NCBI RefSeq assembly: GCF_026540855.1
Contig: NZ_JALNUP010000001.1
Span: forward strand, 248,001-312,000
Direction of reading: 5' to 3'
Source of the DNA: Sphingomonas sp. GC_Shp_5
GTDB taxonomy: Bacteria > Pseudomonadota > Alphaproteobacteria > Sphingomonadales > Sphingomonadaceae
Length of the DNA stretch: 64,000 nucleotides
The translations under genes were made by a program, and so were the position numbers. The notes below the pieces were generated by a model. It was not told the DNA's origin. It ran no database searches and saw only the letters and a list, made by a program, of their open reading frames with translations. The stretch's first letter is position 1; the number at the start of each line of letters is the position of its first letter. This document shows, in pieces, positions 28,514 through 40,313 of this stretch.

Positions 28514-29955
28514 AACAGCGCCCGCGCGGCGGTGAGCGTCCAGACGCCGAGCGGCGCGAGAACGATCCAGCCAACCGGCGACACGAAGGTGGCGGCGATG
28601 GCGATCATGCCGCCCTCGACCACCGAGCCGTCGCGCTGAAACTCTGGCGCGGGATCGTCGAAATACATCACCTTGACGACGCGAAGGTAGTAATAGGCGC
28701 CGATCACCGAAGCGACGAAGCCGATCACCGCGAGCGGGTACAGCCCGGCCGCCACGGCGGCGTTGAACACCGCGAGCTTGGCGTTGAACCCGAGCAGCGG
28801 CGGGATACCGGCGAGGCTGAACATGAAAATCGCCATGGCCGCAGCGAGACCCGGGCGCGTGCGCGACAAGCCCGACAGGCTCGCCAGCGTCTCTACCGGC
28901 TGGCCGGTGGCATCGCGCATCTGCAGCACGACGAGGAAGCCGCCAAGCGTCATTGCGATGTAGATGGTTAGGTAGAACAGCACCGACGCGACGCCCTCGG
29001 GCGTGCCGGCGGCGAGGCCGACCAGCGCGAAGCCGACGTTGTTGATCGACGAATAGGCCAACAGCCGCTTGATGTTGGTCTGGCCGATCGCCGCCACCGC
29101 ACCGAGGATGATCGAGGCGAGCGCCGCGAAGATCACGATCTGACGCCATTCGCCGGTCGCCGGGCCCATCGCCTCGACGGCGACGCGCACCGCGAGACCC
29201 ATCGCCGCGACCTTGGGGGCCGACGCGAAGAACGCCGTCACCGGGGTGGGGGCGCCTTCATAGACGTCGGGCGTCCACATGTGGAACGGCACCGCGGAGA
29301 TCTTGAACGCCAGGCCAGCGAACACGAAGACCAGCCCGAACAGCAGACCGAGCGAGCGCGGACCGGCGTAGGCGGTGGCGATGCCGCTGAACAAGGTGGT
29401 GCCGCTGAACCCGTAGACCAGGCTGATTCCGTATAGCAAAATGCCGCTCGCGAGCGCGCCGAGGATGAAATACTTCAATCCCGCTTCGGCCGAGCGGATG
29501 TCGCGGCGCATGAAGCTGGCCAGCACATAAGCGGCGAGGCTCTGCAGCTCGAGGCCCACATAGAGCGTCAGCAGATCGGACGCCGACACCATCATGCCCA
29601 TGCCCGCAGCCGACAGCAGGATCAGCACGGGATATTCCGGCCGCAGATCGTCGCCAGTGGTGCGCTGGAAGAAATTGGGCGCGAGCAGGATCGCGACGGC
29701 GGAGGCGATGAAGATCAGCGTCTTAGCGAAGCCGGCGAACGCATCGGCGCGATACAGGCCGTCGAAGGCCGAGCCACCGCTGGAGGCGGGGCCGAGCAGC
29801 GCGACGCCGGCGCCGGCGAGAACGGCGACTGCAGCCCAGGAGATCGCCCGGGTCGACGCCGGGCCACCCCAGGCAGCGACCAGCATCAGCACGATCGCCC
29901 CTACCCCGAGGATCACCTCGGGCAGGGTCATGGCGAGGTTAGCGGCGTAATCCAT
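28510..29955 (-). CDS. nuoN: NADH-quinone oxidoreductase subunit N
   Basis: 481 aa, 14-helix antiporter-like subunit in the membrane arm of complex I, one of three proton-pumping channels. Conserved stretches: LLTLYVGLELQSLAAYVLA, LKYFILGALASGILLYG, FHMWTPDVYEGAPTPVTAFF with key Lys/His residues, and IKRLLAYSSINNVGFALVGL. Last gene of the nuo operon. ATG 29955 overlaps the nuoM stop by one base; its stop overlaps birA. Confidence 0.97.
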   Translation of the reverse strand: MDYAANLAMTLPEVILGVGAIVLMLVAAWGGPASTRAISWAAVAVLAGAGVALLGPASSGGSAFDGLYRADAFAGFAKTLIFIASAVAILLAPNFFQRTTGDDLRPEYPVLILLSAAGMGMMVSASDLLTLYVGLELQSLAAYVLASFMRRDIRSAEAGLKYFILGALASGILLYGISLVYGFSGTTLFSGIATAYAGPRSLGLLFGLVFVFAGLAFKISAVPFHMWTPDVYEGAPTPVTAFFASAPKVAAMGLAVRVAVEAMGPATGEWRQIVIFAALASIILGAVAAIGQTNIKRLLAYSSINNVGFALVGLAAGTPEGVASVLFYLTIYIAMTLGGFLVVLQMRDATGQPVETLASLSGLSRTRPGLAAAMAIFMFSLAGIPPLLGFNAKLAVFNAAVAAGLYPLAVIGFVASVIGAYYYLRVVKVMYFDDPAPEFQRDGSVVEGGMIAIAATFVSPVGWIVLAPLGVWTLTAARALF

Positions 29956-31484
29956 CAGTGTGCGCTCTCATCGGCGGCGGCATGAACCGCGGCGGGCCGG
30001 CCTGCGGTGGGTTGGGAATCGCTATGCGGCGTCGCGCGGTCGATCCGGGCGAGCAGCACGCCGACATCCTTGCGCATCGGTGCCATGAAGCTCTCGGGAT
30101 AGACGCCCATCCACAGTGCCACCGCGGCGATCGGGGCGAGCAGCCACAGCTCGCGGCCCGACAGATCCTTCATCTCGCGAACGTCGTCGGCCTTGATCTC
30201 CCCGAACACCACGCGGCGGTAGAGGTAGAGCATGTAGGCGGCGCCGAGGATGATGCTGGTGGTGCAGAGCAGCGCCGTCCAGGTCGAGACCTGATAGGTC
30301 CCCATCAGCGACAGGAACTCGGCGACGAACCCGCTGGTCCCCGGCAGGCCGATCGAGGCCATGGTGAAGAACAGGAAGAACAAGGCATAGCGCGGCATGT
30401 TGATCGCGAGGCCGCCGTAGCGCGAAATCTCGCGGGTATGGAGGCGATCGTAGATCACGCCGACGCACAGGAACAGCGCGCCCGAGACGAGGCCGTGGCT
30501 GAGCATCATGATCATCGCGCCCTCGATCCCCTGCCGGTTGAAGGCAAAGAGGCCGATGGTGACGATCGCCATGTGCGCGACCGAGGAATAAGCGATCAGC
30601 TTCTTCATGTCGCTCTGCACCAGCGCGACCAGCGAGGTGTAGATCACCGCAATCGCGGATAGCGCGAAGATCAGCCAGGTGAGCTGGCCCGACGCCTCGG
30701 GGAACATCGGCAGGCTGAAGCGCAGGAAGCCGTAGCCGCCGAGCTTGAGCAGCACGCCGGCGAGGATCACCGACCCGGCGGTCGGCGCCTGGACGTGCGC
30801 GTCGGGCAACCAGGTGTGGACCGGCCACATCGGCATCTTGACCGCGAAGGAGGCAAAGAAGCCGAGCCACAGCAGCGTCTGGATATGCGCCGGGAAATCA
30901 TGGTTCATCAGCGCGGGGATGCTGGTGGTATGGGCCTGGCCGACCATGTAGATCATCGCGACCAGCATCAGCAGCGAGCCGAGCAGCGTGTACAGGAAGA
31001 ACTTGTACGACGCGTAGATCCGGTTCGCGCCGCCCCAGATGCCGATGATCAGGTACATCGGAATGAGGCCGGCTTCGAAGAAGATGTAGAACAGGTAGAG
31101 GTCCTGCGCCGCGAAGGTGCCGATCATCAGCACCTCGGTTAGCAGGAACGCCGCCATATATTCCGGCACCCGCGTCGTCACCGAGCGCCAGCTGGCGCCG
31201 ATGCAGATCGGCATCAGGAACACGCTGAGCATGATCAGAAGCAGCGCGAAGCCGTCGATGCCGAGGTCCCAACGGAACACGCCAAGGTTGGCGCCCTGCT
31301 CGACGAACTGCCACTGCGCGCCGCCGATATCGTAATTCGCCCACAGCAGGATGCCGAGCGCAAAATCGATCAAGGTGGCGGCGAGCGCCAGCGTCCGCGC
31401 CGCCGAGGCCGACACGAACAGGCAGACGATGGCGGCGATCGCGGGGATCGCCAGCATCACCGAGAGGATGGGGAAGCCGCTCAC
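29955..31484 (-). CDS. nuoM: NADH-quinone oxidoreductase subunit M
   Basis: 509 aa, antiporter-like membrane subunit of complex I. Visible core: [34 protein letters not shown] (contains the essential Glu), [33 protein letters not shown], and [21 protein letters not shown]. The GTG at 31484 overlaps the nuoL stop by four bases. Length and motif order are normal; the last 30 residues form a short polar tail. Confidence 0.97.
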   Translation of the reverse strand: MSGFPILSVMLAIPAIAAIVCLFVSASAARTLALAATLIDFALGILLWANYDIGGAQWQFVEQGANLGVFRWDLGIDGFALLLIMLSVFLMPICIGASWRSVTTRVPEYMAAFLLTEVLMIGTFAAQDLYLFYIFFEAGLIPMYLIIGIWGGANRIYASYKFFLYTLLGSLLMLVAMIYMVGQAHTTSIPALMNHDFPAHIQTLLWLGFFASFAVKMPMWPVHTWLPDAHVQAPTAGSVILAGVLLKLGGYGFLRFSLPMFPEASGQLTWLIFALSAIAVIYTSLVALVQSDMKKLIAYSSVAHMAIVTIGLFAFNRQGIEGAMIMMLSHGLVSGALFLCVGVIYDRLHTREISRYGGLAINMPRYALFFLFFTMASIGLPGTSGFVAEFLSLMGTYQVSTWTALLCTTSIILGAAYMLYLYRRVVFGEIKADDVREMKDLSGRELWLLAPIAAVALWMGVYPESFMAPMRKDVGVLLARIDRATPHSDSQPTAGRPAAVHAAADESAH

Positions 31485-33610
31485 TTCGTGATCGCCCAGG
31501 TAACGGCCGCGGTAAGCCCGATCAGCATGACGAAGGCATAGGTGTAGACATATCCCGTCTGGAACCGGCCGGCGACCCGGCTGGAGAGCTGCGCCACCCA
31601 GGCGGCGCCGTCAGGCCCGAACCGGTTGATCGTCTTCTCGTCGCCACGATGCCACAGCCAGCGGCCGAGCGCGAAGGCGGGACGAACGAAGATCAGGTGA
31701 TACAGCTCGTCGAAATAATATTTGTTGAGCAGGAAGCGGTAGAGGATCCGGAACTGGCTCGCCACCGCGACCGGGAAGCCCGGGTTCGCGATATAGGCAT
31801 ACCAGGCGGTCACCAGGCCGAGCAGCATGGCGATCGTCGCCGACAGCTTGATCATCACCGGTACGCCATGCATCGCGTGCATCAGATGCTCGCGGAATGC
31901 GATGTCGCCCTTCCAGAAGGTCTCGCCCGAAGTAGGCTCGATGAAATAGCCGTGGAAGACGAAACCGGCCGCGATCGCACCGATCGACAGCAGCACCAGC
32001 GGGATCAGCATCGGCGGCGGGCTCTCGTGCGGATGATAGCCACCAGTGCCTGCAGGCAGGTCCTGCTGCGCCGGGCCATGTTCCGACGGATGATCGCCCG
32101 AGTCCTCAGCCTTGGCAGGGTTGCCGTGGGCCTCGTCCGGATGATGCGCGTCGTGGCCGTGCGCGTGGGCATGGTCGTCATGGCCGTGGCCGTGCGCATC
32201 ATGCACCGCATGCTGGATATGCTCCGACGCGGCCCAGCGCGGCGTGCCCCAGAAGGTGAGGAACATCAGCCGCCACGAATAGAAGCTGGTGATCGCCGCG
32301 ACCGCGACGCCGACGAACCACACGCCGGGCTGACCCGCCGCCCAGGCGGTCTCGATGATCGCATCCTTGGAATGGAAGCCGGCAAAGCCGATCTGCGGCA
32401 GGCCGAGGATGCCGGGAATGCCGACTCCGGTGATGGCGAGCGTGCCCATCATCATCGCCCAGAAGGTGAGCGGGATGCTTTTGCGCAGGCCGCCGTAATA
32501 GCGCATGTCCTGCTCATGGTGCATCGCGTGGATCACCGAGCCGGCGCCGAGGAACAGCAGCGCCTTGAAGAAGGCGTGGGTGAACAGGTGGAACATCGCC
32601 GCGCCATAGGCGCCGACGCCCGCGGCGAAGAACATGTAGCCGAGCTGCGAGCAGGTCGAATAGGCGATCACGCGCTTGATGTCGGTCTGCACCAACCCGA
32701 CGGTGGCCGCGAACAGGCAGGTCGCGGCGCCGACGGTGGTGACGACGTGGAGCGCCGTGGGGCTCATCTCGAACATCGGCGACAGGCGGCAGACCATGAA
32801 CACGCCGGCGGTGACCATCGTCGCCGCGTGGATCAGCGCCGACACTGGGGTCGGGCCTTCCATCGCGTCCGGCAGCCAGGTGTGAAGGCCGAGCTGCGCC
32901 GACTTGCCCATCGCGCCGACGAACAGCAGCAGGCAGAGCACGGTCATCGTATCCAGGCGCATGCCGAGGAAGCCGATGGTCGAGCCCGCCATGGTCGGCG
33001 CGGCGGCGAGGATCGCCGGGATCGAGACGGTGCCGAACACTAGGAAGGTGCCGAAGATGCCGAGCATGAAGCCGAGATCGCCGACACGGTTGACCACGAA
33101 GGCCTTGATCGCGGCGGCGTTGGCCGACGGTTTGCGGAACCAGAAGCCGATCAGCAGGTAGGAGGCGAGACCGACGCCTTCCCAGCCGAAGAACATCTGC
33201 ACCAGCGTGTCCGCGGTCACGAGCATCAGCATCGCGAAGGTGAACAGGCAGAGATAGGCGAAGAAGCGCGGCTGATCGGGGTCCTCGCTCATATAGCCCC
33301 AGCTATAGAGGTGGACGAGCGCCGAGACGCTGGTGATCACCACCAGCATCACCGCGGTGAGCTGATCGACGCGGAGCGACCAGGCAACGGTCATGTCGCC
33401 GCTGGCGATCCACTCGAACACCGGCACGACATGCGCGGTGCTGGTGCCGGCGAGGAAGCCGAGGAAGATCGGCCAGCTCAGCGCGCAGCTGATGAACAGC
33501 GCCCCCGTGGTGATCAGCTTGGCAGGCGCAAAGCCGATCGCCTTGTTGCCGAGCCCCGCAATGGCGGCGGCGAGCAGCGGCAGGAATACAATGAACAGGA
33601 TCGAAGTCAC
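31481..33610 (-). CDS. nuoL: NADH-quinone oxidoreductase subunit L with His-rich loop
   Basis: 709 aa, distal antiporter-like subunit of complex I with the long lateral helix. Core motifs: [49 protein letters not shown] and [20 protein letters not shown]. About residues 462-528 form a soluble insertion very rich in His, Asp and Gly (for example [20 protein letters not shown]), encoded at about 32025-32226. The start is GTG 33610 ([19 protein letters not shown]). A 49-base gap separates it from nuoK, the longest break in the downstream half of the operon. Confidence 0.97.
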   Translation of the reverse strand: MTSILFIVFLPLLAAAIAGLGNKAIGFAPAKLITTGALFISCALSWPIFLGFLAGTSTAHVVPVFEWIASGDMTVAWSLRVDQLTAVMLVVITSVSALVHLYSWGYMSEDPDQPRFFAYLCLFTFAMLMLVTADTLVQMFFGWEGVGLASYLLIGFWFRKPSANAAAIKAFVVNRVGDLGFMLGIFGTFLVFGTVSIPAILAAAPTMAGSTIGFLGMRLDTMTVLCLLLFVGAMGKSAQLGLHTWLPDAMEGPTPVSALIHAATMVTAGVFMVCRLSPMFEMSPTALHVVTTVGAATCLFAATVGLVQTDIKRVIAYSTCSQLGYMFFAAGVGAYGAAMFHLFTHAFFKALLFLGAGSVIHAMHHEQDMRYYGGLRKSIPLTFWAMMMGTLAITGVGIPGILGLPQIGFAGFHSKDAIIETAWAAGQPGVWFVGVAVAAITSFYSWRLMFLTFWGTPRWAASEHIQHAVHDAHGHGHDDHAHAHGHDAHHPDEAHGNPAKAEDSGDHPSEHGPAQQDLPAGTGGYHPHESPPPMLIPLVLLSIGAIAAGFVFHGYFIEPTSGETFWKGDIAFREHLMHAMHGVPVMIKLSATIAMLLGLVTAWYAYIANPGFPVAVASQFRILYRFLLNKYYFDELYHLIFVRPAFALGRWLWHRGDEKTINRFGPDGAAWVAQLSSRVAGRFQTGYVYTYAFVMLIGLTAAVTWAITK

Positions 33611-33659
33611 CGACCGGCCTTCCGCTTGCGGGAGGTATTACGCGTAGCGTGCAAGGACA

Positions 33660-33968
33660 TCACCCCTTCATCCGGTTGACGTCATCGACCGCGATCGTGC
33701 CGCGGCCACGGAAATAGATCACCAGAATGGCGAGGCCGATCGCCGCCTCGCCAGCTGCGACGGTGAGCACGAACATCGCGAACACCTGGCCGACGAGATC
33801 GTGCAGATAGGCCGAAAAGGCGACCAGGTTGAGGTTCACCGCGAGCAGGATCAGCTCGATCGCCATCAGGATGACGATGATGTTCTTCCGGTTAAGGAAG
33901 ATGCCGAGCACCCCCATGGTGAACAGGATCGCCGCGACGACCAGATAATGGATTAGGCCGATCGTCAC
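33660..33968 (-). CDS. nuoK: NADH-quinone oxidoreductase subunit K
   Basis: 102 aa, three-helix membrane subunit of complex I. The sequence reads [20 protein letters not shown] at the N-terminus, then [23 protein letters not shown] with the essential membrane Glu residues, then [24 protein letters not shown] 33968 overlaps the nuoJ stop (GTGA); the longer open frame upstream is nuoJ shadow. Length matches family norm. Confidence 0.97.
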   Translation of the reverse strand: MTIGLIHYLVVAAILFTMGVLGIFLNRKNIIVILMAIELILLAVNLNLVAFSAYLHDLVGQVFAMFVLTVAAGEAAIGLAILVIYFRGRGTIAVDDVNRMKG

Positions 33969-34576
33969 AGCTGGACCCCCTGCCCGACTTGCGGTTGCGT
34001 GTTGCGCGTCGCGTCCTGCGGACGGCGCGCGTTCTGGCGGCTGATGTTCTGGCCACGGACACCGCCGCGCTGGCGATGGGTGAGCACGATCGCACCAATC
34101 ATGGCGACGAGCAGCACAAAGCCGGCGCCTTCGAATACGAACAGATAGCGCGTGTAGAGCAGATTGCCGATCGCCTGGATGTTCGGCACCGCGGCGTCGA
34201 CCGGTGCGATCCGCTGCGCGACCTGTACGCCACCAGCGGTCCATGCCTTGAGGCCGATCACGATCTCGATCAGCAGCCCGGCGGCGAGTGCCAGACCGAG
34301 CGGCAGATAGCGTGCGAAGCCCGCGCGCATCTCGGCAACCTCGATGTCGAGCATCATCACTACGAATAGGAACAGCACCGCGACCGCGCCGACATAGACG
34401 ATGACGAGCAGCATCGCGATGAACTCGGCGCCGACCAGCACCATGAGCCCGGCGGCGTTGAAGAACGCGAGGATCAGCCACATCACCGAATGGACCGGGT
34501 TGCGCGACGAGATGGTCATCGCGCCCGAGCCGATCACGATGATCGCGAACAGGTAGAAAGCGAGGGCCTGGATCAC
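33965..34576 (-). CDS. nuoJ: NADH-quinone oxidoreductase subunit J
   Basis: 203 aa, five-helix membrane subunit of complex I. Core: [74 protein letters not shown] 34576 was chosen over the longer frame because it starts exactly at the conserved helix. The C-terminal 25 residues are polar and variable. A 111-base gap carrying a repeat element separates it from nuoI. Confidence 0.96.
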   Translation of the reverse strand: MIQALAFYLFAIIVIGSGAMTISSRNPVHSVMWLILAFFNAAGLMVLVGAEFIAMLLVIVYVGAVAVLFLFVVMMLDIEVAEMRAGFARYLPLGLALAAGLLIEIVIGLKAWTAGGVQVAQRIAPVDAAVPNIQAIGNLLYTRYLFVFEGAGFVLLVAMIGAIVLTHRQRGGVRGQNISRQNARRPQDATRNTQPQVGQGVQL

Positions 34577-34633
34577 AGCGTCACCGTCACCACGGCAGGC
34601 GCCATGGTCTGTTCGAGGTTGGGCTTGAAGCAC

Positions 34634-34659
34634 GAGATCCCGGCAGGCGCAGGGATGAC
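34634..34659. repeat. Single-arm intergenic repeat inside the nuo operon
   Basis: GAGATCCCGGCAGGCGCAGG followed by GATGAC matches the GTCATCCC...GGGATCTC repeat class seen elsewhere in the window. On the coding strand it would encode the VIPAPAGIS pattern typical of translated intergenic repeats. It sits in the only sizeable gap (34577-34687) between nuoI and nuoJ and may form a hairpin in the operon mRNA. Confidence 0.55.
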
Positions 34660-34687
34660 GGAAGTGGGAAGAACCATGCGCGGGCGC

Positions 34688-35173
34688 CTAGCGGTACGGC
34701 GCATCGGCGGCAAGGTTCGCCGCAATCGAACGCTCCCAGCGATCGCCGTTGTCGAGCAGCTTGGCCTTGTCGTAGATCAGCTCCTCGCGCGTCTCGGTGG
34801 CGAACTCGAAGTCCGGCCCCTCGACGATCGCGTCGACCGGGCAGGCTTCCTGGCACAGGCCGCAGTAGATGCACTTGGTCATGTCGATGTCGTAGCGCGT
34901 GGTGCGACGGCTGCCGTCGTCACGCGGCTCGGCCTCGATGGTGATCGCCAGTGCCGGGCACACTGCCTCGCACAGCTTGCAGGCGATGCAGCGTTCCTCG
35001 CCATTGGGATAACGGCGCAGCGCATGCTCGCCGCGGAAGCGCGGCGACAGCGGGTTCTTTTCATACGGGTAGTTGATCGTCGCCTTGGGCTTGAAGAAAT
35101 ACTTCAGCGTGAGGGCATGAGCCTTCACGAATTCCCAAAGCGTGAACGATTTGACGAGCTGAGCGACGCTCAC
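34688..35173 (-). CDS. nuoI: NADH-quinone oxidoreductase subunit I
   Basis: 161 aa, peripheral-arm subunit of complex I carrying iron-sulfur clusters N6a and N6b. Two CxxCxxCxxxCP ferredoxin motifs are intact: [12 protein letters not shown] and [12 protein letters not shown]. The N-terminal amphipathic stretch ([19 protein letters not shown]) contacts the membrane arm. The start is GTG 35173 with AGGA about ten bases upstream; the GTG overlaps the stop of the microgene in front of it. Confidence 0.97.
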   Translation of the reverse strand: MSVAQLVKSFTLWEFVKAHALTLKYFFKPKATINYPYEKNPLSPRFRGEHALRRYPNGEERCIACKLCEAVCPALAITIEAEPRDDGSRRTTRYDIDMTKCIYCGLCQEACPVDAIVEGPDFEFATETREELIYDKAKLLDNGDRWERSIAANLAADAPYR

Positions 35174-35307
35174 GATCCGTTTCCTATCATTCGGTCGATC
35201 AACACGACCACCAAGCCGATCACCACGCCCGCCAGGGCCCGGTTAAGCAGCGCGCCGGGCCGCAGCCCCGCGCGTTCGATCGCTGTCTGCATGCGCGCGC
35301 CGATCAC
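35170..35307 (-). CDS. 45-aa single-helix membrane microprotein between nuoH and nuoI
   Basis: Open frame of 45 codons plus stop. GTG 35307 overlaps the nuoH TGA (GTGA) and its TGA overlaps the nuoI GTG (GTGA), exactly the coupling seen for other nuo genes. The protein begins [18 protein letters not shown] and continues [20 protein letters not shown] then MIGNGS. An amphipathic N-terminal segment precedes one strong membrane helix (about 25-38). An internal ATG at 35292 would give 40 aa. It is not one of the 14 canonical subunits. It is a candidate accessory or assembly factor of complex I. Confidence 0.72.
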   Translation of the reverse strand: MIGARMQTAIERAGLRPGALLNRALAGVVIGLVVVLIDRMIGNGS

Positions 35308-36353
35308 ATCGGTACCCGCATCAGCATCAGCACGCCCGACACCAGGAACACCCAGAACAGCGACAGGGGCAGGAACACCTTCCAGCCGAGCCGCATCAGC
35401 TGATCATACCGGTAACGCGGCACGGTCGCCTTCACCCAGCTGAACAGGAAGAAGAAGAACCCCATCTTCAGCAGCAGCCAGATGATGCCCGGCACCCAAT
35501 AGAGGAAGCCGATGTTCAGCGGCGGCAGCCAGCCACCCCAGAACAGCGTAGCGTTGAGCGCGCACATCAGGATGACGTTGGCATATTCGCCGAGCCAGAA
35601 CAGCGCAAAGCTCATCGAGCTATATTCGGTCTGGTAACCGGCGACGAGCTCGCTCTCCGCCTCGGTAAGATCGAACGGCGCGCGCTGCGTCTCGGCGAGG
35701 CTGGAGATGAAGAACATCACCGCCATCGGGAACAGCAGCGGGTTGATCCAGAAGCCGTTGATCCAGCCGAGGCCATGGCCCTGCTGGGCGACGACGATGT
35801 CGGACAGGTTGAAGCTGCCCGCCCACATCACCACCGAGATCAGGATGAAGCCGATCGCGACTTCGTAGCTGACCATCTGCGCGGCCGCGCGGAGCGCCGA
35901 GTAGAAGGGATATTTGGAGTTGGACGCCCAGCCCGACAGGATCACGCCGTAGACGCCGAGCGACGAGGCCGCGAGCACGTAGAGCAGGCCGACGTTGATG
36001 TCGGCAAGCACCACGCCCGCCTGCCACGGGATCACCGCCCAGACGATCAGCGCCACCGTGAAGGTGATGATCGGTGCGAGCAGGAAGAGCCCGCGGTTGG
36101 CCGCCGACGGCACGATGGTTTCCTGGAGGAACACCTTGAGACCATCGGCAAAGCTCTGCAGCAGGCCGAACGGGCCGACCACGTTGGGGCCGCGGCGCAA
36201 TGCCATCGCCGCCCAGATCTTGCGATCGGCATAGATGATCATCGCCACCGCCAGCATCAGCGGCAGCGCGATCACCAGAATGCCGATGATGGTCGCGACG
36301 AACCACGCCCAGCCATACGGCATGCCGACCGTGTAGGTGAAGAAATTAGTCAC
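35304..36353 (-). CDS. nuoH: NADH-quinone oxidoreductase subunit H
   Basis: 349 aa, eight-helix membrane subunit forming the quinone-binding junction of complex I. Conserved elements: [54 protein letters not shown] segment, [28 protein letters not shown] and [19 protein letters not shown]. It starts at 36353 with a four-base overlap with the nuoG end. Confidence 0.97.
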   Translation of the reverse strand: MTNFFTYTVGMPYGWAWFVATIIGILVIALPLMLAVAMIIYADRKIWAAMALRRGPNVVGPFGLLQSFADGLKVFLQETIVPSAANRGLFLLAPIITFTVALIVWAVIPWQAGVVLADINVGLLYVLAASSLGVYGVILSGWASNSKYPFYSALRAAAQMVSYEVAIGFILISVVMWAGSFNLSDIVVAQQGHGLGWINGFWINPLLFPMAVMFFISSLAETQRAPFDLTEAESELVAGYQTEYSSMSFALFWLGEYANVILMCALNATLFWGGWLPPLNIGFLYWVPGIIWLLLKMGFFFFLFSWVKATVPRYRYDQLMRLGWKVFLPLSLFWVFLVSGVLMLMRVPM

Positions 36354-38343
36354 TCCGCGGCCTCCGCGAACTCTTCGCCATGGATCAGTTCGGCCGAGCA
36401 GCGCTGCATCGTCGGCGATGCGCGGCAGATCGCGTTGGTCAGGTAGAAATCCTTGATCGGGTAGCCGGCGAGATCACCCTGCGCGGCACCGTCCAGCGAC
36501 GGCGGGTTCCAGGCGAAGGTGGCAAGGCCGGGGCTGCGCAGCGCCGGAACCTCGGTCGCCATCGCCTCGCGCAGGCCGGCCAGGCTGTCGAACGGCAGGG
36601 TGTGGCCGAGCACTTCGGACAATGCACGGAAGATCGTCCAATCCTCGCGCGCATCGCCGGGGGCGAACACGGCCCGCTCGCCACGCTGGACGCGGCCTTC
36701 GAGGTTCACCCAGGTACCCGATTTCTCGGCATAGGTGACGCCCGGCAGGATCACGTCGGCATGGTGCGCACCCTGGTCGCCATGATGACCGACATAGACC
36801 TTGAACCCGGCGAACTTGGTGAAGTCCACCTCGTCGGCGCTGAGGAAGAAGGTGAGCTTGGCATCGGCGAGGTCGGCGATGCCGCCCGTCTGCGCATAGC
36901 CGAGCATCAGCCCGCCCATCCGCGCCGCGGCCATGTGGACGACGTTGAAGCCGTTCCAGCCGTCACGCACCAGGTTGAACTCGCTCGCGAACTTGAGCGC
37001 AGCGCCATGGCCGCCCTTCAACGCGCCACCGCCGACGATGACCATCGGCTTGGCGGCGTTGCGGAACAGCTCCGCCGCGGCTTCCGGCAAATTGCCGAGC
37101 AGCGACAGCTCGCTGCCGAGCCACTCGACCTTGTAGGTCAGGTCGGTCTCGGGCCCGATCGCATAGACCTTGGCGCCCTTCTTGATCGCCTTGCGGATCC
37201 GCGTGTTCACCAGCGGCGCTTCCCAGCGCAGGTTGGTGCCCACCAGCAGAATCGCATCGGCCTGTTCCACGCCGGCGATGGTGGTGTTGAAGTTCACCGC
37301 GGCGAGGCTGGACGTATCATAGTCCATGCCCGTCTGGCGGCCTTCGAGCAGCGTCGACCCCATCGCGGCGAGCATCGCCTTGGCGGCGTACATCGTCTCG
37401 CAGTCGAGCTGGTCGCCCGCGACCGCGGCGACGCTCGATCCGGCATTGACCGCCTTGATCGCTGCGAACGCCTCGTCCCAGCTGACCGGCACGAGCTTGC
37501 CGCCCTTGCGGATGAACGGCTTGTCGAGGCGGCGGCGGACCAGGCCGTCGACATGGTGGCGGGTCTTGTCGCTCGCCCACTCCTCGTTGACGTCCTCGTT
37601 GATGCGCGGCACGCAGCGCAGCACCTGGCGGCCGCGGCTGTCGAGGCGGATGTTGGTGCCCACCGCGTCCATCACGTCAATCGCCAGCGTCTTCTTGAGC
37701 TCCCAAGGCCGCGCCTCATAGGCGTAGGGCTTGGAGGTCAGCGCACCGACCGGGCAGAGATCGACGACGTTGCCGCTGAGTTCGCTCGTCACCGCCTGCT
37801 CGAGGTAGGAGGTGATCTGCATGTCCTCGCCGCGATAGATCGCGCCGATTTCCTCGACGCCGGCGACTTCCTCGGCAAAGCGCACGCAGCGGGTGCACTG
37901 GATGCACCGGGTCATGATCGTCTTGACGATCGGGCCCATGTACTTCTCGGTCACCGCGCGCTTGTTCTCGGTGTAGCGGCTGTGGCCCTTGCCGTACGCG
38001 ACGGACTGGTCCTGCAGATCGCACTCACCGCCCTGATCGCAGATCGGGCAATCGAGCGGATGATTGATCAGCAGGAACTCCATCACGCCCTCGCGGGCCT
38101 GTTTGACCATCGGCGAGGTGGTGAACACCTCCTGGTTGTCCGCGGCCGGCAGCGCGCAGGAGGCCTGCGGCTTGGGCGGGCCGGGCTTCACCTCGACCAG
38201 GCACATCCGGCAGTTGCCGGCGATGCTGAGCCGCTCGTGATAGCAGAAGCGCGGGATCTCTTTGCCCGCGATCTCGCACGCCTGAAGCACGGTGGCGCCC
38301 TGCGGCACCTCCACTTCGATTCCATCGACCTTGAGCTTGGGCA

Positions 38344-38344
<1 letters not shown>
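36350..38344 (-). CDS. nuoG: NADH-quinone oxidoreductase subunit G
   Basis: 664 aa, the large iron-sulfur subunit of complex I. The N-terminal ferredoxin domain has [20 protein letters not shown], the His-Cys segment [11 protein letters not shown], and a 4Fe-4S region [14 protein letters not shown] with [12 protein letters not shown] molybdopterin-oxidoreductase-like domain follows without the active cofactor. ATG 38344 shares one base with the nuoF stop; the longer upstream frame is shadow. Size is normal for alphaproteobacteria. Confidence 0.97.
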
Positions 38345-39644
<1,300 letters not shown>

Positions 39645-39645
<1 letters not shown>

Positions 39646-40313
39646 CAGGCCCACTCGCTCCGATAATCGTGGTTGTCGCCCACCATCGCCGTGAGCGTGG
39701 TCGGCTCGCCTTCCGGCGCACTGGTCTGGCGGCCGATGGTAGAACCGGTCTTGGGCTGTTCACCCTTGGCCAGCGCCTCGAGTACCGCCACGGTGCGATC
39801 GTAGTCCAGGTCTTCGTAATTGTCGTCGTTGATCTGGACCATCGGCGCGTTGGCGCAGGTGCCGAGGCATTCCACCTCGGTCAGCGTGAACATGCCGTCC
39901 GGCGTGGTGCCGCCCTTGACGAGCCCACGGTTCTTGCAGGCCGCGAGCACGTCGTCCGACCCGCGCAGCATGCACGGCGTGGTGCCGCACACCTGGACGT
40001 GGAACCGGCCGACCGGGGCGAGATTGAACATCGTGTAGAAGGTCGCGACCTCGAACACGCGCATATACGGCACGCCGATCTGACGCGCCACGAACTCGAT
40101 CACCGGCACCGGCAGCCAGCCCTGGGTATGCGTTTCCGCCCCCACCTGGCGCTGGGCGAGATCGAGGAACGGGATCGACGCCGACTGCTCGCGACCCTTG
40201 GGGTAGCGACCGAGGATCTCGTTGGCCGTGATCTGATTCTCGTCCGACCAAGTGAAGCCGCCCCAGCGGGCGCGGGTCTCGGCTTCGTCGGGGATTTGCG
40301 CTGCTTCAGCCAT
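39645..40313 (-). CDS. nuoE: NADH-quinone oxidoreductase subunit E
   Basis: 222 aa, thioredoxin-fold subunit holding the 2Fe-2S cluster N1a. Cluster ligands lie in [11 protein letters not shown] and [18 protein letters not shown]. The helical N-terminal half includes [29 protein letters not shown]. The C-terminal 40 residues are a polar extension beyond the E. coli form, usual in alphaproteobacteria. It overlaps nuoD and nuoF as TGATG. Confidence 0.97.

Noticed and set aside
31649..33043. 464-aa plus-strand open frame opposite nuoL
   Set aside because: Antisense shadow of nuoL; no ribosome site and no recognisable domain.
34573..34677. 34-codon minus-strand frame between nuoI and nuoJ that ends on the nuoJ GTG
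   Set aside because: Its VIPAPAGIS pattern is the translation of the intergenic repeat, so the frame is best explained by the repeat and not by a gene.
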